A stretch of DNA of 64,000 bases from Methylobacterium nonmethylotrophicum (GTDB taxonomy: Bacteria > Pseudomonadota > Alphaproteobacteria > Rhizobiales > Beijerinckiaceae): positions 1 through 64,000 of the forward strand of contig NZ_SRLB01000002.1 of NCBI RefSeq assembly GCF_004745635.1, in the 5' to 3' direction. The position numbers were made by a program, and so were the translations under genes. Below the pieces are notes generated by a model, which made no database searches, was not told the origin of the DNA, and was given only the letters and a program-made list of their open reading frames with translations. Positions 30,455 to 39,210 of this stretch are shown here, piece by piece (within the stretch, counting starts at the first letter, position 1; every line of letters begins with the position of its first letter).

Positions 30455-31320
30455 GACCGGTCTCCCGCTTCGTCGGGCGCCGTCGCGAGCACGCGGCGCG
30501 CGAGCTTCAGGTGGGCGATGTCGATCATCCGCCCGTCGAGGACCGCGACGCCGGCCCCGCTGCCGTCGAGGAGCCGCACCACCTCGTGCGCCCAGGCGAC
30601 GCGCTCGGGGGAGGGCGTGAAGGCGGCCGTGACCGCCTCGAGCTGGCCCGGATGGATGCAGAGCTTGCCGGAGAACCCGTCCGCCGCCGCCGCCGCGGTC
30701 TCGGCCTGAAGCCCGGCCGGGTCGCGCGGATCGGGGAACGGCGTGTCGATCGCCGCGACCCCGGCCGCGGCGGCGGCGATCAAGAGCCGGTCGCGGGCGG
30801 CCGCCACCGGCGCCGCGAGGCTCCCGTCGGAGCGGCGCGGCGTGATGCCGAGATCCGCCGACAAGTCCTCGGCCCCGAAGCAGAGGGCCCGCAGGCGCGG
30901 CGACACGCCGGCATAGTCCATGTCCTTGAGCGAGTCCGCGGTCTCGGTCGCGAGCAGCAGCACCCCGACGGCGCCGGCCGGCACGCCGCTGGCCGCCTCC
31001 AGCACGTCGATCTGGCCCGACAGCATCAGGAGGTCGGCGGGAGCGGTACATTTCGGCAGGAGGATCGCGGCCGGATGCGCCGGGACGATCGCCGCGAGGT
31101 CGTCGAGATACGGGGCGGTGCCGCGGGGGTTGATCCGCACGATCAGCGTGCCCGGGCGGGCACGCAGGGCCGCGGCGGCCTCCGTCCGCGCCGCCGCCTT
31201 GGCGGCCGGCGCGACGCTGTCCTCAAGGTCGAGGATGACGGCGTCGGCGCCCGACGCCACCGCCTTCTCGACCTTGCGGGGCGCGTCGGCCGGGGCGAAC
31301 AGGAGGGAGCGCAGCCTCAT
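30451..31320 (-). CDS. HpcH/HpaI-CitE family CoA-ester lyase (citramalyl/malyl-CoA lyase-like)
   Basis: TIM-barrel, Mg-dependent aldolase that splits a 3-hydroxyacyl-CoA such as citramalyl-CoA or malyl-CoA. Family markers are RSLLFAPADAPRKVEKA, ILDLEDSVAP with the metal Asp and Glu region, VRINPRGT, a metal-binding LCFGAEDLSADLG and GKLCIHPGQ near the end. The length of 289 aa is that of CitE-like lyases. It overlaps the CoA-transferase upstream and the alcohol dehydrogenase downstream by 4 bases each, so all three are co-translated. By analogy with itaconate and citramalate breakdown, the pair would give pyruvate or glyoxylate plus an acyl-CoA. Confidence 0.88.
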   Translation of the reverse strand: MRLRSLLFAPADAPRKVEKAVASGADAVILDLEDSVAPAAKAAARTEAAAALRARPGTLIVRINPRGTAPYLDDLAAIVPAHPAAILLPKCTAPADLLMLSGQIDVLEAASGVPAGAVGVLLLATETADSLKDMDYAGVSPRLRALCFGAEDLSADLGITPRRSDGSLAAPVAAARDRLLIAAAAAGVAAIDTPFPDPRDPAGLQAETAAAAADGFSGKLCIHPGQLEAVTAAFTPSPERVAWAHEVVRLLDGSGAGVAVLDGRMIDIAHLKLARRVLATAPDEAGDRS

Positions 31321-32504
31321 CGTGGAGTCTCCGTGTCGCCGATCGCCGTGCCGCCAAGTTCGGCGGCGATGTCGGCCTCGTCCTGGCCGAGAGAGGGGGC
31401 GAGGCGCCGGATCCGCCCCGGCGTGCGCGACAGGCGCGGGAACGGGGCGTGCATCGGCACTTTCCCGTGCTCCGGATCCTCGATTTCGACCAGGACGCCG
31501 CGGCCCCTGACGTGGGGATCCTCGGCGAAGCCCGCCGGGTCGTAGACCGGGCCGACGGTCACCTCGGCCTTCTCGAAGAAGGCGAGGTTGTCGGCGAGGT
31601 CGCGCGCGCCGATGAAGCCGCCGACGATCGCGTCGACCTCATCCACATTGTCGAGCCGGGCGGAGTTGGTCGAGAAGCGCGGATCCGCGATCATCTCGGG
31701 CCGGCCGATGGCGGAAAAGAGCCGGGCCGCCATGGCTTGCGTCGAGGCCGAGAGCGCCAGCCACTCGCCGTCGCGGGTGCGGTAGACGTTCCGCGGCGCG
31801 GTGATGCTGACGCGGTTGCCGATCCGCGAGGGCACGCGGCCGGTCAGCCGGTGGATCGCGGCATCGGGGCCGAGCGTCGCGTGCAGCGGCTCGAGGAGCG
31901 ATAGGTCGACCACCTGCCCGGCGCCGCCGGGCGCTTCCGCGACCCGCAGGGCCGCGAGCGTCGCGAAGGCGCCCGAGAGGCCCGCCACCATGTCGGCGAG
32001 CGCGAGGTTCGGCAGGGCCGGCGGCTTGTCGGCGAATCCGTTCTTGGCGGCGAACCCGCTCATCGCCTCGATGAGCGAGCCGAAGCCGGGACGCTGCGCG
32101 TAGGGCCCGGTCTGCCCGAAGCCGCTCACCCGCACGATCACGAGCCTGGGGTTGAGCCCGAGCAGCACCTCGGGCGAGAACCCGGCCGCCTCCATCACGC
32201 CGGGGCGGAAGCCCTCGATCAGCACCTGGGCGGTCGGCACCAGGCGGCGCAGGGACGCCTTGCCGTCGGGCTCGCGCAGGTCGAGGCGGATCGAGCGCTT
32301 GTTGCGGCCGTAGACCTTCCACCAGGCCGGGATGCCGTCCTCCTGCCAGTGGCGGAGCGGGTCGCCGCGGTCGGGTTCGAGCTTGATCACGTCGGCGCCG
32401 AAATCGGCGAGCTGCAGGCTCAGCATGTTGCCGGCGACGAGGCGCGACAGGTCGAGCACCCGGATCCCGGCGAGCGGCCCGTCGGCCGCGGGCGAGGGCG
32501 TCAC
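31317..32504 (-). CDS. Class III CoA-transferase, partner of the CitE-like lyase
   Basis: 395 aa from GTG 32504. Family blocks are VLDLSRLVAGNMLSLQLADF, NKRSIRLDLR, EGFRPGVMEAAGF, SGFGQTGPYAQ and the catalytic Asp in NLALADMVAG. The frame stays open upstream to 32762 but with Arg/Gly-rich sequence unlike the family, so the start just before the conserved N-terminus is more likely. Its stop overlaps the lyase start. The LysR gene lies 134 bases upstream in the same direction. The probable role is activation of a hydroxy-dicarboxylate with CoA for cleavage by the lyase. Confidence 0.85.
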   Translation of the reverse strand: MTPSPAADGPLAGIRVLDLSRLVAGNMLSLQLADFGADVIKLEPDRGDPLRHWQEDGIPAWWKVYGRNKRSIRLDLREPDGKASLRRLVPTAQVLIEGFRPGVMEAAGFSPEVLLGLNPRLVIVRVSGFGQTGPYAQRPGFGSLIEAMSGFAAKNGFADKPPALPNLALADMVAGLSGAFATLAALRVAEAPGGAGQVVDLSLLEPLHATLGPDAAIHRLTGRVPSRIGNRVSITAPRNVYRTRDGEWLALSASTQAMAARLFSAIGRPEMIADPRFSTNSARLDNVDEVDAIVGGFIGARDLADNLAFFEKAEVTVGPVYDPAGFAEDPHVRGRGVLVEIEDPEHGKVPMHAPFPRLSRTPGRIRRLAPSLGQDEADIAAELGGTAIGDTETPR

Positions 32505-32638
32505 GGCCGGCCCCGATCGCGAGCGGCGTTCCGTCTGCGGGCCATCCGTGCCTCCCGGCCTGTCTTGCTTGGGCGATATCCTGGCCGAGGGGGAGCCCGG
32601 GATCGAGACGGATTTCGCGGGGAGGCTATCGGGAAATC

Positions 32639-33571
32639 TTATGGCTCGAGCAGGATTGCGTTGCCCCAGGCGCCGCTCTCGACCAGGCGGCGCACCTCCG
32701 CCACCATCAGGTCGGCGACGAGGGCGGCGGGGCCGGCGAGCGGCTGGTCGGCGGCGTAGCACAGGGCGAGGGGGCGGGTGATCGTCGGCTCGACGATGCG
32801 GATCATCGCCGGGCGCGCGGCGTCGTCGATCCCCGACAGGCCCGAGATCGGCAGGATCGCGGCAGCGAGGCCCGAGGCGGCGATCTTGCGCATGGTCGGC
32901 AGGCTGTCGACGTCGGCGATCACGGTCAGCGACAGGCCCTCGCGGGCGAAGGCCGCCTCCACCATCGTGCGAAGCGTGTGGGTCGGGCTCGGCATCACGA
33001 GGGGCAGGTCCGCCACCTCCCGCATCGTGATGGTGGCGGGACTGGCGGCACCGGCCTTGGTCACGAGAAACAATTCCTCGCGCAGGATCGGCTGCACGGT
33101 GAGGCCGGGACCGGAGCGATCGCGGTAGAGGAGCGCGAGTTCGAGGCGGCGCTGGGCGATCAGCTCGTGCAGGTAGCCCGACAGGCTCTCAAACAGTTCC
33201 GGCCGGATGCCCGGATAGTCGCGCAGGATCGTGCCGAGCAGCGGATGCGCCAGGATGGTGGCGACGCTGGTCGGCAGCCCGATCGCCACCCGCCCGATCA
33301 CCGGCCCCGGCCCGGTGAGGTCGGCGACCGCCCCGTCCACCTGGCGCAGGATCGTGCGGGCGTGGCGGTAGAAGCGCTGGCCGGCCTCGGTCGGGACGAC
33401 GCCCCGCGCGGTGCGGCTGAGGAGCGCGTTCCTCAAGCCGGCTTCGAGCTGGGCGATCTGCTGGCTCAGGGCCGGCTGCGCGACGTTCAGGTGCGCCGCC
33501 GCCCGGGACAGGCTGCCCCAATCCACCGCGGCGACGAAGAAGCGGATCTGCTTCAGGGTGGGGGTCGACAT
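32639..33571 (-). CDS. LysR-family transcriptional regulator
   Basis: 310 aa with the N-terminal winged helix (LKQIRFFVAAVDWGSLSRAA, AHLNVAQPALSQQIAQLE) and a periplasmic-binding-protein-like effector domain from about residue 92. The sequence PTLKQIRFFVAAVDWGSLS and the following region resemble the Nac/Cbl-like branch. It sits in line upstream of the CoA-transferase/CitE/dehydrogenase operon, so it probably controls that operon and perhaps the DctP gene. Regulators of this class are usually transcribed divergently; the co-directional layout is less common. Confidence 0.88.
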   Translation of the reverse strand: MSTPTLKQIRFFVAAVDWGSLSRAAAHLNVAQPALSQQIAQLEAGLRNALLSRTARGVVPTEAGQRFYRHARTILRQVDGAVADLTGPGPVIGRVAIGLPTSVATILAHPLLGTILRDYPGIRPELFESLSGYLHELIAQRRLELALLYRDRSGPGLTVQPILREELFLVTKAGAASPATITMREVADLPLVMPSPTHTLRTMVEAAFAREGLSLTVIADVDSLPTMRKIAASGLAAAILPISGLSGIDDAARPAMIRIVEPTITRPLALCYAADQPLAGPAALVADLMVAEVRRLVESGAWGNAILLEP

Positions 33572-33650
33572 GGGGCGGATCCGCGAGGGTGGCGTGACGA
33601 TTCTACGCGACGACGCTGACAGCCTCGGCGTCGCTCTCTCCCGCCCTGAA

Positions 33651-33769
33651 CCTCATCCTGAGGTGTCAGTCGATCAAGGATCGGCTGACCTCGAAGGAGG
33701 GCTCCAGAAGTCTGTCCGATTCCTGGAGCCCTCCGTCGAGGCTCACTTCGTGCGCACCTCAGGATGAGG
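33651..33769. repeat. Intergenic inverted repeat, family 1, copy C
   Basis: Outer arms CCTCATCCTGAGGTGTCAGT and GCACCTCAGGATGAGG enclose the inner pair CCTCGAAGGAGGGCTCCAGA and TCCTGGAGCCCTCCGTCGAGG, so the DNA can fold as a long cruciform with two stacked stems. It lies in the 414-bp gap 33572-33985 with an operator-like site at 33884; I see no gene in that gap. Confidence 0.88.
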
Positions 33770-33883
33770 TCCAGGGCGGGAGGTGAGGTTCAACCCGCTC
33801 CTGCAGGCCCGGCAAGCCCGTGCCCCACCCGGCTTTCTCGCCACCGCCGCCTTTACAGCAGCCCTCACATCCCCGACAATCCA

Positions 33884-33909
33884 TGAAAGACCGTTTCAAA
33901 GAATGAAAC
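33884..33909. promoter_or_regulatory. Operator-like tandem palindromes upstream of the acyl-CoA synthetase operon
   Basis: TGAAA-N5-TTTCA (33884-33898) shares an arm with GTTTCA-N5-TGAAAC (33893-33909). The second has the same TTTCA-N5-TGAAA form, and almost the same spacer, as the palindrome at 40077-40095 next to the iclR gene. It lies about 77-102 bases before the operon's first ATG. It is probably an IclR-family binding site. Confidence 0.6.
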
Positions 33910-33985
33910 AAGCCATGAGGGAAACGCCTATCCGCGCCCGCCGCCCCGGCGGCGGGCTGGCTCGTGCCGTCGCGGCCGAGCCCCG

Positions 33986-36142
33986 ATGACGAGGATCGAC
34001 GGCGCGCGGCGCGACCCCTACCCGCGTGAGGCGATGCGGCGGCTCGTCGACCCGCGGAGCGTCGCCGTGGTCGGCGTGTCGGAGCGCGCCAACGCCTTCG
34101 GCAGCCGCACGGTGGCCAACCTCAAGGACTTTGACGGGCGCCTCTACCAGATCAACGCCAGGCACGCCGACCTCGCCGGCCGGCCCTGCTACCCGGACCT
34201 CGCGTCCCTGCCGGAGGTGCCGGACTGCGTCGTGATCGCGACGCCGCGGGACGCCGTCGAGACGGTGGTGCGGGACTGCGCGGCGCGCAGCGTCGGGGCC
34301 GTGCTGGTGCTCGCCGCGGGCTTCGCCGAGACGGCCAAGCCCGAGAATGTCGCGCTGCAGCAGCGCCTGGTCGAGATCGCCCGGGGCGCCGACCTGCGCC
34401 TCGTCGGGCCGAACACGCTCGGCCTCGTGAACTACGCGACCGGCGCCGGCCTGACCTTTTCCGGCATGCCGGTGCGCCGGCCCCTCGCCCCGCACGCGAT
34501 CGGCATCGTCAGCCAGTCGGGCTCGCTCGGCTTCTCGCTCGCGCAAGGGGTCGAGCGCGGCGTCTCGGTGAGCCATGTGCTCACCGCCGGCAATTCCTGC
34601 GACGTCGACGTCGCTGACCATGTCGCCTACCTGGCGCGGGACCCGCAGTGCCGGGCGATCGCCTGCCTGTTCGAGGGCATGGCCGACCCGACCCGGATGC
34701 TCAAGGCGGCCGAGATCGCCTGGGAGGCCGACAAGCCGCTGGTGCTGTACAAGATCGCGACCGGCCGGGAGGGCGCGCGGGCGGCCCTGTCCCACACCGG
34801 CTCGCTCGCCGGATCGCAGGAGGCCTACCGCGCCGGCTTCGCCCGCGCCGGCGTGGTCCAGGTCGACACGCTCGAGGCGCTCGTCGAGACCACGGTGTTC
34901 TTCGCCAAGGCGGGCCGCCCGCGGGCGCGCGGTGTCGCGGTGATCGCGACCTCGGGCGGCGCCACCATCATCGCGGCCGACAAGGCCGAATTGCACGGCG
35001 TGCCCCTCCCCCAGCCCGGGCCCGAGGCGGCTTCGGTGCTGGCGGCGGAGGTCCCGGAATACGGCTCGACCCGCAACCCCTGCGACGTGACGGCCCAGGT
35101 CATCGGCTCGGCCGACAGCCTCGCCGCCTGCACGGGGGCGCTCCTCGCCGATCCGCTCTACGGCATCATGGTGACCTCGCACGCCTACGCCTATGAATCG
35201 GCGACGGTGCGTCTGCCGGTGTTCAGCCGGGCGGCGGCGGCGAACCACAAACTCGTCTGCAACGTCTGGGCGCCGGAATGGCTCGGCGGTCCGGGATCGC
35301 GCGAGACCGAGACCGACCCGCACCTCGCCCTGTTCCACTCGATGGACCGCTGCTTTGCGGCGATCAAGGCCTGGCACCGGCGCGATGATCTCAGGCGCAT
35401 CGGGCGCGATGGCGCGGCGCGGATCTCCGATCCGGCGGCAGCGGCGCGCCTCGCCGCGCTGCTGGCCGAGACGTCCGGCACGAGCCTGACCGAGCGGGAG
35501 GCGAAGCGGGCCATGGCGCTCTACGGCATCCCGGTCGTCGAAGACCATCCCGTCGCGACCGCAGCGGCTGCCAGGGCCGCGGCGGAGGCGATCGGTTTTC
35601 CGGTGGTGCTCAAGGGCGAGAGCCCGGACGTGCTGCACAAGACCGAAGCCGGGCTGGTCAAGCTGAACCTCGGAAGCGGCATGGAGGTCGAGCGCGCCTT
35701 TCAGGAGATCATCGCGGCCTTCGACGCGATGGCGTCCAGGCCGGCGGTGCGGGGCGTCGTCGTCCAGCCGATGATCGCGCGGGGCGTCGAAGTGATGGTC
35801 GGGGCCCGGCACGATCCGCAATTCGGGCCGCTCGTCGTGGTGGGCCTCGGCGGCGTGCTCGTCGAGGTCCTGCGCGACACCGCGCTCTCGCTCGCGCCGG
35901 TCGGGCGCGGGGAAGCCGAGGCGATGCTGCGCGGCCTCAAGGGCGCGGCCCTGCTCGACGGCTTTCGTGGCGCGCCGAGGGTCGAGGTGGCGACGCTCGC
36001 CGAGATCGTGTGCCGCTTCTCGGAACTGGCGGCCGATGCCGGCGAGAGGATCACCGAGATGGAGATCAACCCGCTGATCTGCTCGGGTCGCCGCATCGTC
36101 GCCGCCGACGCCCTGATCGTGAAGGGCGGCACCCATGGCTGA
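33986..36142 (+). CDS. ADP-forming acyl-CoA synthetase (acetate-CoA ligase type, fused subunits)
   Basis: 718-aa chain joining the alpha and beta parts of an NDP-forming acyl-CoA synthetase. A CoA-binding Rossmann domain (about residues 18-150, LVDPRSVAVVGVSERANAFG) comes first, then the ligase domains. The phosphohistidine region GARAALSHTGSLAGS follows near residue 270, and an ATP-grasp domain (about 495-705, GFPVVLKGESPDVLHKTEAG, EINPLI). Together they activate a carboxylic acid at the cost of ATP to ADP, or run in reverse. The first gene of a four-gene operon with a phosphotransferase-like protein, an enoyl-CoA hydratase and an SMP-30 hydrolase. The next start lies inside its last codons. 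The substrate is unknown. Confidence 0.88.
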   Translation: MTRIDGARRDPYPREAMRRLVDPRSVAVVGVSERANAFGSRTVANLKDFDGRLYQINARHADLAGRPCYPDLASLPEVPDCVVIATPRDAVETVVRDCAARSVGAVLVLAAGFAETAKPENVALQQRLVEIARGADLRLVGPNTLGLVNYATGAGLTFSGMPVRRPLAPHAIGIVSQSGSLGFSLAQGVERGVSVSHVLTAGNSCDVDVADHVAYLARDPQCRAIACLFEGMADPTRMLKAAEIAWEADKPLVLYKIATGREGARAALSHTGSLAGSQEAYRAGFARAGVVQVDTLEALVETTVFFAKAGRPRARGVAVIATSGGATIIAADKAELHGVPLPQPGPEAASVLAAEVPEYGSTRNPCDVTAQVIGSADSLAACTGALLADPLYGIMVTSHAYAYESATVRLPVFSRAAAANHKLVCNVWAPEWLGGPGSRETETDPHLALFHSMDRCFAAIKAWHRRDDLRRIGRDGAARISDPAAAARLAALLAETSGTSLTEREAKRAMALYGIPVVEDHPVATAAAARAAAEAIGFPVVLKGESPDVLHKTEAGLVKLNLGSGMEVERAFQEIIAAFDAMASRPAVRGVVVQPMIARGVEVMVGARHDPQFGPLVVVGLGGVLVEVLRDTALSLAPVGRGEAEAMLRGLKGAALLDGFRGAPRVEVATLAEIVCRFSELAADAGERITEMEINPLICSGRRIVAADALIVKGGTHG

Positions 36143-37172
36143 GGCTGTGCTGGTGCCGGTGCTGGACAACCACCGCTTCGACGAGGCGGGCTTGCAGCGC
36201 TACCTCGCGCCGCGCCTGCCGGGGGCGGGCGACGGGCTCGTCGTGCGCCAGTTCCAGGGCGGGCAGTCGAACCCGACCTTCCACCTCGCCACGCCGGGCG
36301 GGGCCTACGTGCTGCGCAAGAAGCCGGGCGGGGTGCTGCTGCCCTCCGCCCACGCGGTCGATCGCGAGTACCGGGTGCTCGGGGCGCTGGCCGCCACCGA
36401 CGTGCCGGTGCCCCGCGCCCGGCTCTACTGCGACGATCCCGCGGTGATCGGCACGCCGTTCTACGTCATGGACCACCTCGCCGGCCGGGTTTATCCCGAG
36501 CGCGACATGCCGGGCGTCGATCCGGAGCACCGCCGCGCGGCCTTCCTGGACGCGGCCCGCATCCTCGGGCGCCTGCACCGGATCGACCCGGCCGCAATCG
36601 GCCTCGCCGATTACGGCCGGCCCGGGAACTACATCGAGCGCCAGGTCGCCCGCTGGACGAAGCAGTACCGCGCCGCCGACCTCGCGCCCGAGCCGGCAAT
36701 GGACCGGCTGATCGCGTGGCTCGCGGCGCACGCCTCCGTGCCCGACGAGACCCGCATCGCCCACGGCGATTACCGCCTCGGCAACCTGATGCTGCACCCT
36801 GACGAGCCGCGGGTGATCGCGGTGCTCGACTGGGAGCTCTCGACGCTCGGCCATCCGCTCGCCGACCTCGCCTATTGCCTCTTGCCCTGGCGCACCACGC
36901 CCGCCGAGCAGGGGCTGATGGGCCGCGACGTGCCGGGCCTGCCGCGCGAGGCGGAGTTCGTCGCCGCCTACAGCGAGGCCGCGGGTCGGCCGGTCCCGGC
37001 CGACCTCGACGTCTTCGTGGTGTTCTCGCTGTTTCGCTGGGCGGCGATCGTCGCCGGCGTGTACCGGCGCGCCCTCGACGGCAACGCCTCGGACGCGAAC
37101 GCCGTCCACGTGGCGGGGGAAAAATTCCGCCGGCTCGCCCGCCGCGGGGAGGAGATCGCCCATGGCCGCTGA
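36135..37172 (+). CDS. Aminoglycoside-phosphotransferase-fold protein (ACAD10/FadE-associated type)
   Basis: 345 aa with the choline/aminoglycoside kinase fold. QFQGGQSNPTF is the nucleotide-binding loop, YVLRKKPGG holds the Lys, and the catalytic loop IAHGDYRLGNLML is followed by AVLDWELSTLGHPLADLAY. This subgroup, like the kinase domain of mammalian ACAD10, occurs beside acyl-CoA genes and is thought to phosphorylate hydroxy-acyl substrates before elimination rather than antibiotics. The overlap with the synthetase (8 bases) and with the hydratase gene (11 bases) supports a shared pathway. It is not evidence of drug resistance. Confidence 0.82.
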   Translation: MAEAVLVPVLDNHRFDEAGLQRYLAPRLPGAGDGLVVRQFQGGQSNPTFHLATPGGAYVLRKKPGGVLLPSAHAVDREYRVLGALAATDVPVPRARLYCDDPAVIGTPFYVMDHLAGRVYPERDMPGVDPEHRRAAFLDAARILGRLHRIDPAAIGLADYGRPGNYIERQVARWTKQYRAADLAPEPAMDRLIAWLAAHASVPDETRIAHGDYRLGNLMLHPDEPRVIAVLDWELSTLGHPLADLAYCLLPWRTTPAEQGLMGRDVPGLPREAEFVAAYSEAAGRPVPADLDVFVVFSLFRWAAIVAGVYRRALDGNASDANAVHVAGEKFRRLARRGEEIAHGR

Positions 37173-38046
37173 CACCGGATCCGCCGTGGTCCTGTCCGAC
37201 CTCACTGAGGGGATCCTGACGCTCACCCTCAACCGGCCCGACAAGCTCAACGCCTTCACGGCCGAGATGCGCGAGGCGATGGTGGCCTGCCTCGACCGGG
37301 CCGACCGCGACGACGCGGTGCGGGCGGTGATCGTGACCGGGGCGGGGCGCGGCTTCTGCGCCGGGGCCGACATGAGTGCGGGCGCCTCCCGCTTCGACGT
37401 CGCGTCCCGCGCCGGGGCCGACGCGGAGGCCCTGCGCGATTCCGGCGGGCGCCTGGCGCTCCGCCTCTTCGACTGCGTGAAGCCCGTGATCGCGGCGGTG
37501 AACGGCGCGGCGGTCGGCGTCGGCGCCACGATGCTGCTGCCGATGGACATCCGGCTCGCCTCGACAACGGCGCGCTTCGCCTTCCCGTTCACCCGCCGCG
37601 GGCTCGTGCCGGAGGCCTGCTCGTCCTGGTTCCTGCCCCGGGCGGTGGGGATGCAGCGGGCGATGGAGTGGGTCGCGACCGGCAGGCTGATCCCCGCCGA
37701 GGAGGCGCTGGGAAGCGGCCTGGTGCGCAGCCTCCACGACCCCGAGGACCTCCTGCCGGCGGCGCGTGCCCTCGCGCGCGAGATCGCGCAGGCGGCCTCG
37801 CCGGTCTCGGTCGCGCTCGCCCGCCAGATGCTGTGGCGGATGCTCGGGGCCGACCACCCGATGGAGGCGCACCGGGTCGAGAGCCGGCTGCTCGCCGAGC
37901 GCGGCCGCAGCCCCGACGTCAAGGAGGGGGTGACCTCGTTCTTCGAGAAACGCCCCCCGGCCTTCCCGGGCCGGGTCTCCGCCGACCTACCGGCGGCCTA
38001 TCCGTGGTGGCGCGCGCGGCCCTATCGCGAGGAGGAGACGGAATGA
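37162..38046 (+). CDS. Enoyl-CoA hydratase/isomerase family protein
   Basis: Crotonase-fold enzyme, 294 aa. The oxyanion-hole segments are RGFCAGADMS and AAVNGAAVGVGATMLLPMD; MDIRLASTTARFAFPF follows. One catalytic Glu position is replaced in RRGLVPEACSSWFLPR, where the family Glu in PEA is kept. GGGAGGAG precedes the ATG. The start lies inside the kinase-like gene and the stop overlaps the SMP-30 gene (ATGA). Hydration or isomerisation of an unsaturated acyl-CoA from the synthetase is the probable role. Confidence 0.88.
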   Translation: MAADTGSAVVLSDLTEGILTLTLNRPDKLNAFTAEMREAMVACLDRADRDDAVRAVIVTGAGRGFCAGADMSAGASRFDVASRAGADAEALRDSGGRLALRLFDCVKPVIAAVNGAAVGVGATMLLPMDIRLASTTARFAFPFTRRGLVPEACSSWFLPRAVGMQRAMEWVATGRLIPAEEALGSGLVRSLHDPEDLLPAARALAREIAQAASPVSVALARQMLWRMLGADHPMEAHRVESRLLAERGRSPDVKEGVTSFFEKRPPAFPGRVSADLPAAYPWWRARPYREEETE

Positions 38047-38963
38047 CGGACGTCACGGTGCTGGCGACGGGCCTGCGCTTCCCGGAGGGCCCGGTGGTGC
38101 TGGAGGACGGGTCGGTCGCGCTCGTCGAGATCGCCCGCGGGACGGTGACCCGGGTCGCCCGCGACGGGACGGTCTCGGTCATCGCCGAGCCGGGCGGCGG
38201 GCCGAACGGCCTGGCGCTCGGGCCCGACGGGATGCTCTACGTCTGCAACAACGGGGGCTTCGCCTGGCACGAGGAGCCGGGGATGATCCGGCCGGTCGGC
38301 ACGCCGAAAGACTATTCCGGCGGGCGGATCGAGCGGGTCGACCCGCGCACCGGCACCTGCACGGTGCTCTACGATCGCTGCGGCGACGTCCGGCTCAAAG
38401 GGCCCAACGACATCGTGTTCGACCGCGCCGGCGGCTTCTACTTCACCGATCTCGGCAAGGCGCGCCATCGCGACCGCGACCAGGGGAGCGTCTACTACGC
38501 CAGGGCCGACGGCTCGTTCATCACCGAGGTGGTGCACCCGATCCTGACCCCGAACGGCATCGGGCTCTCGCCAGACGAGACAGTGCTCTACGTCGCCGAG
38601 ACCGAGGGCGGCCGGCTCTGGGCCTTCGACCTCGACGCGCCCGGACGGATCCGGCGCCATCCGTTCCCCTCGCCCCATGGCGGCCGCTTCCTGTTCAACC
38701 AGGCCGGCTACGAGCGCTACGACAGCCTCGCGGTCGAGGCCTCCGGCAATATCTGCGTCGCGACCCTGATGACGGGAGCGATCACCGTGATCTCGCCGGA
38801 GGGCCGGCTGGTCGAGAGCGTGCCGATGCCGGACGTCTACACCACCAATATCTGCTTCGGCGGGCTGGACCTGCGGGAAGCCTACGTGACCCTGTCGGGG
38901 ACCGGGCAACTGGTGCGGGTGCCGTGGCGGCGGCCGGGATTGCGGTTGAATTTCGCGGCGTAG
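38043..38963 (+). CDS. SMP-30/gluconolactonase-like hydrolase
   Basis: 306-aa six-bladed beta-propeller of the senescence-marker-protein/lactonase family. The metal Glu is in LRFPEGPVVLEDG, and the conserved Asn and Asp residues in GGGPNGLALGPDGMLYVCNN, NDIVFDRAGGFYFTD and LSPDETVLYVAETEGGR. A ribosome-binding site (GAGGAGGAG) sits just upstream, and the start overlaps the hydratase stop. It most likely opens a lactone formed or imported in this pathway. It is the last gene of the operon; a family 1 repeat follows. Confidence 0.88.
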   Translation: MTDVTVLATGLRFPEGPVVLEDGSVALVEIARGTVTRVARDGTVSVIAEPGGGPNGLALGPDGMLYVCNNGGFAWHEEPGMIRPVGTPKDYSGGRIERVDPRTGTCTVLYDRCGDVRLKGPNDIVFDRAGGFYFTDLGKARHRDRDQGSVYYARADGSFITEVVHPILTPNGIGLSPDETVLYVAETEGGRLWAFDLDAPGRIRRHPFPSPHGGRFLFNQAGYERYDSLAVEASGNICVATLMTGAITVISPEGRLVESVPMPDVYTTNICFGGLDLREAYVTLSGTGQLVRVPWRRPGLRLNFAA

Positions 38964-39002
38964 CGGGCGGTCGAGCCTCTATTGTCACCCCACCCACAGC
39001 CA

Positions 39003-39131
39003 CATCCTGAGGTGCTGGGCGATCGGAGATCGCGCAGCCTCGAAGGAGGGCTCCAGGGATCGCACAGACTTCTGGAGCCCTCATCCTGAGGTGTCAGTCC
39101 ATCTGTGATGGACTGACACCTCAGGATGAGG
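39003..39131. repeat. Intergenic inverted repeat, family 1, copy D, with a perfect 25-bp hairpin
   Basis: The left part has CATCCTGAGGTGCTGGGCGA and the inner arms CCTCGAAGGAGGGCTCCAGG and CTTCTGGAGCCC. The right part, 39079-39131, is a perfect 25-bp stem with a TGT loop (arms start CCTCATCCTGAGGTGTCAGT). It looks like one long copy joined to a second short copy. It separates the SMP-30 gene from the convergent iclR. Confidence 0.9.
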
Positions 39132-39210
39132 TCGGGGTTGGGATGAGTGTCGTGTAAAGCGGTTGCCGAAAGCTCCCGAACGTCATGACATTCCCCGTCG
39201 AAGAAACCGG

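Noticed and set aside
36135..37172. Aminoglycoside resistance gene
   Set aside because: The kinase fold is present, but the sequence and its operon with acyl-CoA genes match the ACAD10-like metabolic subgroup.
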